Source: Bacteroidales bacterium
GTDB taxonomy: Bacteria; Bacteroidota; Bacteroidia; Bacteroidales; JAADJA01
Reading direction: 5' to 3'
NCBI GenBank assembly: GCA_020052415.1
Contig: JAGVPB010000013.1
Span: 62,001 to 126,000, forward strand
DNA: 64,000 bases
The notes beneath the pieces were generated by a model. It ran no database searches. It saw nothing but the letters and a program-made list of their open reading frames with translations, and was not told where the DNA came from. Below are positions 7,772 through 16,672 of this stretch, piece after piece. A program made the position numbers and the translations under genes. How positions within the stretch are numbered: position 1 is the first letter of the stretch; every line of letters starts with the position of its first letter.

Positions 7772-9553
7772 ATGAAACAGCACATCGTACACATGCTCAG
7801 AGAACGTGCAAAACAATATGGTGCACGGGAAGTTTACAGATTCAAAAGCGGCAAAGAAACTGATTATAAGTCAATGAGCTGGAATGAACTGGTTTATGAA
7901 ACTGAAAAAGTATCGCTGGCTTTGCTTGCTAAAGGGTACGGATTCAAATCCAACATCGGCATATTCAGTAATAACCGTCCCGAATGGAGCATCACGGATT
8001 ATGGCATTCTGGGTGTGAGAGCCGTCGTTGTTCCATTTTTCGGAACTGCAACCAAAGAACAGGTTAAATATATTGTTGATGAGACTGATATGGAATTGAT
8101 GTTTGCCGGTAACATTGAACAGCTTGAAAAAGCGGTGTGGGTTCTGGATCATTCAACAAGCCTGAAAAATGTGGTTGTCTTTGACCCGGAAGCACAGATT
8201 ACCGATCCTCGCTGTATGCGATGGGATGATTTCATTTCATCCGGAAATAATGAAGATAATCGCACGAAGTTTTTAAAAGTACTGGATGAAGTGCAACCGG
8301 ATGATCTGGCAACCATCCTTTATACTTCAGGAACTACGGGTGAACCCAAAGGTGTCATGCTCGGCCACGACAATTTCATGTTTTGTTTCGGCATCCATGA
8401 CCAGCGCCTTGATGTCACGGACAAGGATGTTTCGATGTGCTTCCTTCCGCTCAGCCATATTTTTGAGCGCACCTGGTCGTATTATATCCTTCACTGCGGT
8501 GCTGTGAATGTATTCCTTGAAAATCCAAGAGAAGTAATTGAGGTGCTGCCGGTTGCGAAACCCACATTGATGTGCACGGTTCCCCGCTTTTTTGAAAAAA
8601 CGCACGAAGGGATTGTTGCCGAATATAACAAATGGCCTTCAGTCAAAAAGAAGATATTTGACTGGTCGCTTGCGGTTGGATATAAATACTCCGGATACCG
8701 CAGAAAATCAGCAACAGTGCCATTTTCACTGCATCTCAAACGAAAAATCGCTGATAAGCTTGTGCTCAGGAAATTAAGAGTTATATTCGGCGGTCATATC
8801 CGGATGATGCCATGTTCAGGTGCTGCCATCAGGCCTGAACTGCTTAATTTTTTTCATGCCACTGGTTTGTTTATTAATTTCGGCTACGGTGCTACAGAGA
8901 CCACTGCAACCGTATCCTGTTACAAATCCGATGTTTATGAACTTGAATCCTGCGGTACTCCAATGCCAGAAATTGAAGTGATGACCGGTGATCAGAGTGA
9001 AATCCTGGTCAAAGGCAATACGGTTTTCAAAGGATATTATAAGAAACCTGATGAAACAGCAAAAGTACTAACAGATGGCTGGTACCATACCGGTGATGAG
9101 GGTCACTTTTCGGAAGCCGGCAACCTTGTAATGACCGACAGAATTAAAGATTTATTCAAAACATCGGTAGGTAAGTATGTTTCCCCTCAGAAAATAGAGC
9201 TATTATTGGCTCAGGATACTTATATCGAACAGGTCATTACTATTGGCGATAACAGAAAATATGTTACAGCGCTGATTGTCCCAGTAATTGCTCAATTGAA
9301 AGAATATGCCGGTACACTGGGACTCACCTTTAACTCGGATGAACACCTTGTGTCATTAAAAGAAATCAGGGACCTCATTGAAAACCGTATCAATCGTTTG
9401 CAAAGCGAGCTATCATCATTCGAGAAGGTTGTTAAATTCACACTTTTGCACGAACCTTTCAGCATAGAAAACAACTCAATGACGAGCACCTTAAAATTCA
9501 GGAGAAGGGTCATTTCCGAAAAGTATAAGGCTGAAATAGAAGCGATGTATTAG
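7772..9553 (+). CDS. Long-chain fatty acid--CoA ligase (AMP-forming)
   Basis: This enzyme activates fatty acids to acyl-CoA through an acyl-adenylate. The 593 aa protein matches the AMP-binding superfamily. The P-loop-like motif is ILYTSGTTGEPKGVMLGH (about 185-202), followed by LPLSHIFERTW, INFGYGATETTATVSCY, the hinge WYHTGDEGHF and the late DRIKDLFKTSVGKYVSP. The motif sequence and length resemble the Bacteroidota long-chain acyl-CoA synthetases often called FadD or FAA1-like. It stands alone, with the toxin-antitoxin pair upstream divergent and a short tandem repeat immediately downstream. Its chain-length preference cannot be read from the sequence. Confidence 0.93.
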   Translation: MKQHIVHMLRERAKQYGAREVYRFKSGKETDYKSMSWNELVYETEKVSLALLAKGYGFKSNIGIFSNNRPEWSITDYGILGVRAVVVPFFGTATKEQVKYIVDETDMELMFAGNIEQLEKAVWVLDHSTSLKNVVVFDPEAQITDPRCMRWDDFISSGNNEDNRTKFLKVLDEVQPDDLATILYTSGTTGEPKGVMLGHDNFMFCFGIHDQRLDVTDKDVSMCFLPLSHIFERTWSYYILHCGAVNVFLENPREVIEVLPVAKPTLMCTVPRFFEKTHEGIVAEYNKWPSVKKKIFDWSLAVGYKYSGYRRKSATVPFSLHLKRKIADKLVLRKLRVIFGGHIRMMPCSGAAIRPELLNFFHATGLFINFGYGATETTATVSCYKSDVYELESCGTPMPEIEVMTGDQSEILVKGNTVFKGYYKKPDETAKVLTDGWYHTGDEGHFSEAGNLVMTDRIKDLFKTSVGKYVSPQKIELLLAQDTYIEQVITIGDNRKYVTALIVPVIAQLKEYAGTLGLTFNSDEHLVSLKEIRDLIENRINRLQSELSSFEKVVKFTLLHEPFSIENNSMTSTLKFRRRVISEKYKAEIEAMY

Positions 9554-9634
9554 TTGCTGGTTACTGGTTGCTGGTGGCTGGTGGCTGGTGGCTGGTGGCT
9601 GGTGGCTGGTGGCTGGTTACGGGTTGCTGGTTAT
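9554..9634. repeat. Short-word tandem repeat (GGTGGCT/GGTTACT/GGTTGCT)
   Basis: Directly after the ligase stop there are about ten copies of a 7-bp word, mostly CTGGTGG and CTGGTTA/G variants. The same words, or their reverse complements, recur at about 26640, 61450-61760 and 63590. No coding capacity is inferred. Confidence 0.7.
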
Positions 9635-9707
9635 GTTGATGACCTCATGATTCAAAATCGCTATGACACCCAACCTGAAACATTAAACCTGAAACCTTGA
9701 ACTATTC

Positions 9708-10577
9708 TCACGCCTTCAGCTTCCACCTCCTGTGCGACCACAGCCAGTTTTCCGGTTTTTTGATTATCGCTTCTTCCAGCTTGCGTGCATAGCGTCGGGT
9801 AATTTCGCCACGTTCGAGTTCAGAAGGATTTTCAGCAATTAAAGATAATTCAAGCGTAAAATAACCCCGCTTAACCCTCTGAATATCCACAAAAAAAACC
9901 GGAATATTATACCTGGTCGCATGCTTTTCAGGTCCATGAAGAAAAGCAGTCTTCCTCCCCAGAAAGTCAACCCAGATCGCATTTTTGGAATTGGATGGAC
10001 TTTGATCGGCTGCCATGATGTAAGCTGTCATTTCATTCCGGAGGCTCTCGAATGTACCGGTTGTTTTATAAATGGACGCAAGTACAGTACCCGTCCGCGA
10101 TCGGTTTTGTCGCATAAAACGATCGGCATAAGGATTGGTCAATGGTTTGTAGAAGGCAATAATCCTAAAATCCCGGATAAACAATCCGGGGGATAAACTC
10201 CCCCATTCCCAGTTTCCATAGTGCGATGGAAGGGTTATTATACTTTTTCCGGCAGCTTTATAGGGATCGATAATTTCAGGATTAAGAACCTTGTGGCGCT
10301 GTTGAATTTGCTTCCGGGTCATGGTAAAACCCTTTATGCCTTCCACAACGACATCGGTAAGATTTTTATAAGACAACCTCACGAGCCGGTTAAGGTCTTT
10401 CTTTTGGAGGTTCGGAAAACACTGCGAAAGATTATCCCTCACCACTTTCTTCCGGTATCCGACGATACCGTAAAGGATCCAAAACATTAAATCGGAAAAA
10501 GGATAAATGAGGAAAAAGGGAATTAAACCCAGCAGCATGATGAAGAAAATTAATACGGAAGCTAAAAATAAATTCAT
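9708..10577 (-). CDS. LpxL/HtrB-like lysophospholipid acyltransferase
   Basis: This is a membrane-bound acyltransferase of the lipid A late-acylation family, 289 aa. It has an N-terminal hydrophobic anchor (1-35) and the catalytic HX4E motif in LPSHYGNWEWGSL (about 118-130). Later blocks are FYKPLTNPYADRFMRQNRSR, ADQSPSNSKNAIWVDFLG and the end RRYARKLEEAIIKKPENWLW with SHRRWK. The predicted reaction is transfer of an acyl chain from ACP to a lipid A precursor at the inner membrane, although related Bacteroidota enzymes may act on other lipids such as ornithine lipids. The gene ends next to the repeat at 9554-9634 and points away from the transglutaminase gene's coding start. Confidence 0.88.
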   Translation of the reverse strand: MNLFLASVLIFFIMLLGLIPFFLIYPFSDLMFWILYGIVGYRKKVVRDNLSQCFPNLQKKDLNRLVRLSYKNLTDVVVEGIKGFTMTRKQIQQRHKVLNPEIIDPYKAAGKSIITLPSHYGNWEWGSLSPGLFIRDFRIIAFYKPLTNPYADRFMRQNRSRTGTVLASIYKTTGTFESLRNEMTAYIMAADQSPSNSKNAIWVDFLGRKTAFLHGPEKHATRYNIPVFFVDIQRVKRGYFTLELSLIAENPSELERGEITRRYARKLEEAIIKKPENWLWSHRRWKLKA

Positions 10578-10637
10578 TTGAAATTATTTAAGGCAAAATT
10601 AACGTGAAATATGATTGCACTTATTTGTTTGCTGAAA

Positions 10638-12257
10638 TCATTGCTCATCCTCCGGCTCCCATTCAGCAAAATGATCTGAAACAATGTATGTTTTTGGATC
10701 GGTTGTCAGGAATTCATTGGAATTGTATGTCCAACCCATGGTTTCCGAACCGCCGCCGCTTTCAGTTGTTATCAGGTATCGGTGCGAAAGGTGGCCGATG
10801 TAATTTGCCTGGTCGCGCGGCCAATCCTGGTCGCCTCCCGAAGGATCAACAGGAACCCAGCCATAATTCGGGAGATAAACTTCGACCCAGCGATGAAAAA
10901 CATCATCCATCGAAGCATAATCGCCCCGAACCACAACCGAACCGACATACCGGGCAGGAAGTCCGGCTGCCCTGCACATCGAAATATATACAAAAGCATA
11001 TTCCGAACAGGAACCGTTTCCCCTCGCCAGCACAGTCGGGGCAGTGTTCCAGCCGCCAACCATTTCGTAAAATAACTTTCCCCGGAGATAATCGAAAATC
11101 TTCCTCGCGATCTGGTAAGGATTGGCCTCCTCTCCTACCGCCTCCTTCACAGCGTTTTGGATTACAGGGTGGCCGAACTGATACTTGTCGTTGTTTTCCA
11201 GATACCGGCTTTTTATTTCTGCCGGGATTTCTTCAAGAGGTCCCACCTGGTCGGGATAAATAAAATATCGAATTTCGCTGATTACCGCATGGGTAGTCAT
11301 CACACATTCCACTTTTGAGCCGGGGGCAATATTTTCAAAATGAAAATGAGCGGTTTCCTGACCCCACTTGTCCTTAATTACATCAGTGTAACCCGGTTGA
11401 AAAGTGGACTCGCCAATAATATCCTGGTTCGGACGGTCTTTCGGAATGGCAATATGAACATCTGCGCTCCGTATGACTCCGGGTCCGAAGTTGGTTACCT
11501 GATGCATGTACGTGATTTTTGCATTATGAGAATTGTAAGTCCTGAATTTCTCTTCATCCCTGATTTTAAGCTGATACAACTTATCCTGCTGATAATCCAC
11601 CGCCCAAAGATTTTGGCCGCCATAAGCCAATCCTGTGGTAAATTCACCCGGTGTATCTGTAATTAAAATTACGAGACCAGTAATTGGATCTACCATATAA
11701 ATTTCATCCTTACCGCGATCGGAAATCCAGAGGTATTTACCGTCAAAAGCAAGTCCTCTCGGATCGGAAGAAGGGGAAGTAAAGGACCTGATGGTAGTGC
11801 CATCCTCAGAACTAAACTGGATGACTTCCGATGCATCACTGTCAACGCACCATAAATATTTTCCATCCCATGCCAGTCCCCGCGGAGTTGAGGTTGGCGC
11901 TTCGATGATTTTCAGGACAGTGCCGTCTTTCGGATCGAGATTGTAAATTTTACCTTTATAATTTTCCGAAAGAGGAATTCCGCCCTTTACATCCGTACAC
12001 CACAGAAATTCTCCATCCCAGGCCAGGCCTTCAGGCCAATATGCCGGTGCAGGAATGGTCCGGAGCACTTTGCCGTTCTGCGGATCAATACAATACAACA
12101 GGTCGGTTTGGTAATCTGCCATCCAGAGGTTATTACCGTCAAAAGTAAGACCCGTGGGGTAATGGCCGGGGCTGTCATAAGACTTCACCACTTCGCCGGT
12201 ATAAGATAAAGCAAGCACAGGAATTAAAAGGGATATAAGCGATAACTGAGTTTTCAT
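10638..12257 (-). CDS. Exported beta-propeller plus transglutaminase-like protein
   Basis: A signal peptide (about 1-19) precedes a repeated beta-propeller (about 25-240). Blades are recognisable by GLTFDGNNLWMADYQTDLLY, GLAWDGEFLWCTD, GLAWDGKYLWCVDSDASE and GLAFDGKYLWISDRGKDEIY. From about 330 on comes a transglutaminase/protease-like core with Cys417 in GNGSCSEYAF, His455 in VFHRWVEVYL and Asp471 in GWVPVDPSGG, a complete Cys-His-Asp triad. Such domains can act as cysteine proteases or peptide-crosslinking or hydrolysing enzymes. The substrate is unknown. It is probably periplasmic. A 219-codon open frame on the opposite strand here is a shadow. Confidence 0.85.
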   Translation of the reverse strand: MKTQLSLISLLIPVLALSYTGEVVKSYDSPGHYPTGLTFDGNNLWMADYQTDLLYCIDPQNGKVLRTIPAPAYWPEGLAWDGEFLWCTDVKGGIPLSENYKGKIYNLDPKDGTVLKIIEAPTSTPRGLAWDGKYLWCVDSDASEVIQFSSEDGTTIRSFTSPSSDPRGLAFDGKYLWISDRGKDEIYMVDPITGLVILITDTPGEFTTGLAYGGQNLWAVDYQQDKLYQLKIRDEEKFRTYNSHNAKITYMHQVTNFGPGVIRSADVHIAIPKDRPNQDIIGESTFQPGYTDVIKDKWGQETAHFHFENIAPGSKVECVMTTHAVISEIRYFIYPDQVGPLEEIPAEIKSRYLENNDKYQFGHPVIQNAVKEAVGEEANPYQIARKIFDYLRGKLFYEMVGGWNTAPTVLARGNGSCSEYAFVYISMCRAAGLPARYVGSVVVRGDYASMDDVFHRWVEVYLPNYGWVPVDPSGGDQDWPRDQANYIGHLSHRYLITTESGGGSETMGWTYNSNEFLTTDPKTYIVSDHFAEWEPEDEQ

Positions 12258-12350
12258 TTTGTAGTTTTTATAATTATTTTTAAACCGTAAAGATATTAAC
12301 TATGTTTGTGGTTTGTGTCTTGAAAATAAAAAATTTAGTCGTAATACTGA

Positions 12351-12436
12351 TTTACCACATTAGACACATAGGACACAATAGAAAAGAATTAAACCTATGT
12401 GAAACTCTCATGTGCTCTATGTGCCTATGTGGTAAA
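12351..12436. repeat. Imperfect palindromic intergenic repeat
   Basis: The ends TTTACCACAT (12351-12360) and ATGTGGTAAA (12427-12436) are perfect inverted repeats. The interior repeats ACACATAGG/CCTATGTG words. It sits between divergent genes (transglutaminase and nucleoside phosphorylase) and looks like a small non-autonomous palindromic element. It may also form an RNA hairpin in the phosphorylase leader. Confidence 0.55.
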
Positions 12437-12456
12437 ACATAAATGAAAAGAATTTT

Positions 12457-13269
12457 ATGATACAACAAATTAAAGAAACTGTAAACTACCTTCACGACAA
12501 GGGAATCATTCAATCCGAAATCGGAATTATCCTCGGAACCGGGCTGGGAAAGCTTGTTGATGAAATTGCAATCGAAAGAAACATCGGATACAGCGAGATT
12601 CCGCACTTCCCTATCTCAACAGTGGAGTTTCATAAAGGAAATCTCATTTACGGCAAAATGGACGGTAAAAATGTGCTTGCCATGCAGGGCAGGTTTCATT
12701 TTTATGAAGGATATACCCTGCAGCAAATTACTTTCCCGGTAAGATTAATGAAAGCGCTGGGAATAAAATACCTGCTGATTTCCAATGCCGGCGGTGCTCT
12801 GAATCTCAGCTTTAAGAAAGGCTCGCTGATGCTGATTGATGACCATATTAACCTGTTGGGAGGCAGTCCGCTCATTGGTATCAATCACAACAACCTGGGA
12901 CCGCGATTTACGGATATGAGTTGTCCTTACTCCGAATTTCTGAATGGGAAATTAGTCAGGATTGCAGAGGAATCAGGAATTATTCTGCATAAAGGAGTTT
13001 ATGTTGCGGTTCATGGCCCCAATCTTGAAACCCGTGCCGAATACCGTTTCTTAAGAAATACCGGAGCCGACGTTGTAGGCATGTCCACCGTTCCGGAAGT
13101 GATCGTGGCTAACCATTCCGGACTACCCTGTGCAGCAGTTTCAGTGATCACAGACGAATGTGATCCTGACCACCTTCAACCGATCAATATCAACGACATT
13201 CTTTCAACCGCAGCAATTGCCGAGAAGGATATCATCAGGCTTTTTTCTGCACTGATCAGAGAACTTTAG
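12457..13269 (+). CDS. Purine-nucleoside phosphorylase, type I
   Basis: This enzyme cleaves inosine or guanosine with phosphate to the base and ribose-1-phosphate in purine salvage. The 270 aa protein has the trimeric PNP signature. The phosphate-binding start is IILGTGLGKLVDEI, then IPHFPISTVEFHKGNL, MQGRFHFYEGYTLQQITFPV, ISNAGGALN, VHGPNLETRAEYRFLRNTGA with DVVGMSTVPE, and SVITDECDPD. The Asn of the STVPEVIVANH/ITDE region typical for 6-oxopurine specificity is not placed with certainty. The start is at the first Met, in agreement with the family. Confidence 0.94.
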   Translation: MIQQIKETVNYLHDKGIIQSEIGIILGTGLGKLVDEIAIERNIGYSEIPHFPISTVEFHKGNLIYGKMDGKNVLAMQGRFHFYEGYTLQQITFPVRLMKALGIKYLLISNAGGALNLSFKKGSLMLIDDHINLLGGSPLIGINHNNLGPRFTDMSCPYSEFLNGKLVRIAEESGIILHKGVYVAVHGPNLETRAEYRFLRNTGADVVGMSTVPEVIVANHSGLPCAAVSVITDECDPDHLQPININDILSTAAIAEKDIIRLFSALIREL

Positions 13270-13366
13270 CTTTTTTAATTTGTTACCCATATTGATCGTA
13301 AATTAATTTCATCGTGTTTACTTTGTTTAACTAAAGAGATTTGAATGCCCTGTCTGCCATTTTCAC

Positions 13367-13374
13367 TATTTTTG
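13367..13374 (+). promoter_or_regulatory. -7 box of the E1 fusion gene
   Basis: TATTTTTG matches TAnnTTTG, with a TTTG at 13340-13343 further upstream (23-bp gap). The leader to the ATG at 13395 would be about 15 nt. Confidence 0.45.
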
Positions 13375-13394
13375 TTCCATAACTCGGTTATTGT

Positions 13395-15806
13395 ATGGCA
13401 AAAGCAAAATCCATAAGTAAAGATTACAGAGATGAAGTTCTGAATGACTACCGGATCGCAAACGAAAGCCGGCAGGTAAGCCTGTTGGGAAGGAAGGAAG
13501 CGCTTACCGGCAAAGCCAAATTCGGTATTTTCGGTGACGGAAAAGAAATTCCACAGTTGGCTATGGCAAAGGTTTTTAAGAAAGGCGACTGGCGGGCAGG
13601 TTATTATCGTGATCAGACTTTCATGTTTGCCGCCGGGCTAATGTCTCTTGAAGAATATTTTGCCCAGCTATACGGCGATACCGATGAGAATTTTAATCCA
13701 CAAACAGCCGGAAGGCTCATGAACAACCACTTTGCTACAAAAACCATTGATAAAAACGGTAACTGGCTCGACCTCACTAAACTCAAAAATTGTTCAGCCG
13801 ATATATCCCCAACTGCAGGGCACATGCTTCGGCTGCTCGGGCTGGCGCTTGCCTCGAAGCTATATCGCAACAACAAAGCCCTTAAAGATATTAAAAAATT
13901 CAGCAACAAAGGCAATGAAGTGGCTTTCGGAACCATTGGCGATGCCTCCACTTCAGAAGGATATTTCTTTGAAGTCCTGAATGCCGCCGGCGTACTCCAG
14001 GTTCCCATGGCAATATCCATCTGGGATGATGGTTATGGAATCTCGGTCCCAAGGGATTATCAAACGGTCAAAGGCAGCATTTCTGAGGCGCTCAGCGGTT
14101 TTAAAAAAGACGGAAAGGTAAACGGATTCTATATTTATAAGGCAAAAGGCTGGGATTATCCGACCCTTTGTAAAATGTATTACGATGGAATCTTAAAATG
14201 CCGGAAGGAACACGTTCCGGTTATCTTCCATATCACCGAACTTACACAGCCACAGGGGCATTCTACATCAGGTTCTCACGAAAGATACAAGCCAGCCGGG
14301 CGACTTGCATGGGAAACCGAATTTGACGGCATCAGGAAAATGCGGGAATGGATTTTAAAAGAAAAAATTACGAATGCAAAAACTCTCGATAACATTGAAG
14401 AGAAAGCATTGACAAGGGCTAAAGAAGCCAGACAAAATGCATGGTTGAATTATAATGGACCTCTTAAACAGAAAAGCAAAGATTTTATCAATATGGTGGA
14501 CATCACAACCTGCAATTGTGCAATGACGGATAAAATAGATGCCATCAAAAAAGAATTGAAGATGGTTGGTGAACCCATTCGGAAGGACATCATTTCCTCA
14601 GGCAGAAAAATCCTGAGGCTGATCTGCGATCAGTGCAGTAATCCGAACAACTCACTTAAAAAAAATGTCACCCGGTGGCTCGATGTCGAGATGAAGGATG
14701 ACTTTGAACGCTACAACACTTACCTGTACAGCGATACACCCAGGTCGGCGATAAAGATCAAAGCAGTAAAACCGGAGATCACTATAGATTCTTCCTGGGT
14801 GGCTGGAAGGGTTGTTCTTCGTGATAATTTTGACTATCTCTTCGGCAAATACCCAATGCTTACCGTTTTCGGCGAAGACGTAGGTAAAATCGGCGGTGTG
14901 AATCAAACCTATGAAGGAATCCAGGAAAAATACGGAGAATTGAGGATAACCGATACCGGGATCAGAGAAGCAAGCATTATCGGACAGGGAATTGGTCTGG
15001 CAATGAGGGGATTCCGGCCGATAGCCGAAATTCAGTATTTCGATTATCTTTTATATGGATTACAGGCGATGTCGGATGACCTGGCAACTTTACAATACCG
15101 TACCAAAGGCGGACAGAAGGCCCCGCTGATCATCAGCACACGGGGGCACAGGCTCGAAGGAATCTGGCATGCAGGTTCGCCGTTAAGCATGGTCATCAAT
15201 TCAATCCGTGGCATTTATATTTGTGTACCAAGGGATATGACCCGTGCGGCCGGTTTCTATAATCTCTTTCTTGAATCGGATGATCCGGCTCTGATCATAG
15301 AACCCCTTAACGGCTACCGGCTGAAAGAAAAATTGCCTGCCAATATTGGTGAATTCAACACACCGGTCGGGATTCCGGAAATTATGGATGAAGGTTCCGA
15401 TATTACTATTGTTACTTATGGCTCTTGTGTGAGGATTGCTCAGGATGCAGTAAAACAGCTCAGGGAGTTTTCTATTTCCTGTGAGTTAATTGATGTACAA
15501 ACCTTACTGCCATTCGATATCGGCCATTCCATCGTCGAATCTTTAAAGAAGACAAATAAGATCGTATTTTTCGACGAAGATGTATCAGGAGGGGCAACAG
15601 CATACATGATGCAAAAAGTATTGGAAGAGCAAAAAGGTTACTATTTTCTGGATGCCGAGCCCCGGACTGTAACCGCTAAAGAGCACCGCGCTGCTTACAG
15701 TACCGATGGCGATTATTTTTCGAACCCCAATGCAGAGGATGTTTTTGACGCTGTCTATAACATCATGCATGAAGCAAATCCTGCGAAATATCCGAAGATA
15801 TTTTGA
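13395..15806 (+). CDS. 2-oxoacid dehydrogenase E1, fused alpha and beta subunits
   Basis: This is the thiamine-diphosphate-dependent E1 component of a 2-oxoacid (pyruvate or branched-chain) dehydrogenase complex. The 803 aa chain joins an alpha part (about 1-400) and a beta part (about 470-803). The alpha part shows the TPP motif GDASTSEGYFFEVLNAAGV followed by WDDGYGISVP. The beta part shows FGEDVGKIGGVNQTYEGIQ, ITDTGIREASIIGQGIGLAM, PIAEIQYFDYLLYG, STRGHRLEGIWHAGSP and VTYGSCVRIAQDAVKQL. A fused E1 is common in Bacteroidota. The substrate cannot be fixed from sequence alone. No E2 or E3 gene is adjacent. Confidence 0.9.
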   Translation: MAKAKSISKDYRDEVLNDYRIANESRQVSLLGRKEALTGKAKFGIFGDGKEIPQLAMAKVFKKGDWRAGYYRDQTFMFAAGLMSLEEYFAQLYGDTDENFNPQTAGRLMNNHFATKTIDKNGNWLDLTKLKNCSADISPTAGHMLRLLGLALASKLYRNNKALKDIKKFSNKGNEVAFGTIGDASTSEGYFFEVLNAAGVLQVPMAISIWDDGYGISVPRDYQTVKGSISEALSGFKKDGKVNGFYIYKAKGWDYPTLCKMYYDGILKCRKEHVPVIFHITELTQPQGHSTSGSHERYKPAGRLAWETEFDGIRKMREWILKEKITNAKTLDNIEEKALTRAKEARQNAWLNYNGPLKQKSKDFINMVDITTCNCAMTDKIDAIKKELKMVGEPIRKDIISSGRKILRLICDQCSNPNNSLKKNVTRWLDVEMKDDFERYNTYLYSDTPRSAIKIKAVKPEITIDSSWVAGRVVLRDNFDYLFGKYPMLTVFGEDVGKIGGVNQTYEGIQEKYGELRITDTGIREASIIGQGIGLAMRGFRPIAEIQYFDYLLYGLQAMSDDLATLQYRTKGGQKAPLIISTRGHRLEGIWHAGSPLSMVINSIRGIYICVPRDMTRAAGFYNLFLESDDPALIIEPLNGYRLKEKLPANIGEFNTPVGIPEIMDEGSDITIVTYGSCVRIAQDAVKQLREFSISCELIDVQTLLPFDIGHSIVESLKKTNKIVFFDEDVSGGATAYMMQKVLEEQKGYYFLDAEPRTVTAKEHRAAYSTDGDYFSNPNAEDVFDAVYNIMHEANPAKYPKIF

Positions 15807-16024
15807 TTTTCAGGATGAATATTGAAACGGTGAGATTACCCTCCTAAAAAGAATTAATTTTAAAATAATCGAGAACGCTGAATAATATTGGAATCAACGA
15901 TTCTAATAAACTATGTATTAACAAGCATAATTTTTTTAATTCTTGAGGATGGTGTTATAATAATTTAGAGTTTTGAAAATAGAAAAGGTCACACATAAAA
16001 TTTATGCAACCTTTGGATCTTTAG
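15807..16024. other. Gap with nothing recognised
   Basis: AT-rich non-coding sequence lies between the E1 gene and the tRNA-Val fragment. I see no ORF, repeat or terminator that stands out. Confidence 0.5.
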
Positions 16025-16062
16025 TGGGAGTTACCGGATTCGAACCAGTGACCCTCTGCTTG
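16025..16062 (-). repeat. tRNA-Val 3'-end duplicate (candidate att site)
   Basis: This 38-bp stretch matches 18204-18241, the 3' part of the intact tRNA-Val gene from the anticodon loop to the end, with a single mismatch (accgg versus actgg). It has the same orientation. Duplication of a tRNA 3' end at the far side of inserted DNA is the hallmark of tRNA-targeted integration. No integrase gene is left in the interval. Confidence 0.75.
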
Positions 16063-16301
16063 AAACACCGCTTGCACATTCAATATAGTCCAATTTCTTC
16101 TATACCTCATTGTACTATTTACATGTAGCAGCGGCCCCGCCAGGTCGGGATTTTCAACATTTACCAATTGCTCCGCTCAATCTCACACACTTTGAGGTTT
16201 TTTTCGTTCGTGCCTTTCTTCTCCAAGTTTCTATAAATAGATTCATGTCAAAACAGAAATATAAATATTATGATAATTTAAATTATTGAAAAATATTTTC
16301 A

Positions 16302-16331
16302 GATATTTTTTGCGTAAAGCACCGAAAAAAG
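16302..16331 (+). repeat. Left copy of 30-bp direct repeat flanking hipBST
   Basis: It starts GATATTTTTTGCGTAAAGCA and differs at one base from the copy at 17971-18000, which has GCGAAAAGCA. The copies are 1,669 bp apart in the same orientation and bracket exactly the toxin-antitoxin operon. Confidence 0.8.
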
Positions 16332-16402
16332 TCATAATCTGTGTTTACAGATTAACTCTGTTTTTATATGCCAGGGCATATCATTTTAATCGTTTTACTT
16401 AA

Positions 16403-16464
16403 ATTATATCTAATAACATATAATTTGCTATTTTTGCATTGGATTATATTTAAAAACATATAAT
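16403..16464 (+). promoter_or_regulatory. hipB promoter with two palindromic operators
   Basis: Two 22-bp sites share the form ATTATAT-N8-ATATAAT, a perfect 7-bp inverted repeat, at 16403-16424 and 16443-16464, 40 bp apart. Between them lies TATTTTTG (16429-16436), a perfect -7 box, about 27 nt before the hipB ATG at 16463. The second site overlaps that ATG. A repressor bound to both sites would cover the promoter. E. coli HipB uses palindromic operators with an N8 spacer too, so the architecture fits autoregulation by the HipB-like protein. Confidence 0.68.
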
Positions 16465-16672
16465 GAAACGACTTGCAGAATTTGTAAAGGAACGCAGAAA
16501 AGAGGTGAATCTGACTCAGAAAGAGTTTGCAGATAGAGCCGGAGTGGCGCTAACCGTAATACGTAAAATTGAACAAGGCAAAACAAACCTAAATATGAAT
16601 AAAGTAAACCTGGTGTTGCGCATGTTCGGACATGAGTTAGTTCCAATAAATAGTAAAGAATTAGCTGAATGA
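16463..16672 (+). CDS. hipB: HipB-like XRE antitoxin/repressor
   Basis: This 69 aa protein is almost only an XRE helix-turn-helix: MKRLAEFVKERRKEVNLTQK, EFADRAGVALTVIRKIEQGK, TNLNMNKVNLVLRMFGHELV. It matches small HipB proteins that bind operator DNA and help neutralise HipA-family kinases. It is the first gene of a three-gene operon, and its stop overlaps the next ATG by 4 nt. The two palindromic sites in front are the likely targets. The assignment rests on the HTH plus context. Confidence 0.85.
   Translation: MKRLAEFVKERRKEVNLTQKEFADRAGVALTVIRKIEQGKTNLNMNKVNLVLRMFGHELVPINSKELAE

Noticed and set aside
10604-11263. 219-codon open frame on the plus strand opposite the transglutaminase gene
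   Set aside because: It is an antisense shadow of a well-supported gene, has a composition of proline, arginine and lysine typical of shadows, and no recognisable domain.
16063-16301. Integrase remnant next to the tRNA-Val 3'-end duplicate
   Set aside because: One minus-strand frame (EQLVNVENPDLAGPLLHVNS) is protein-like, but I could not match it to an integrase, and a stop interrupts it, so no call is made.
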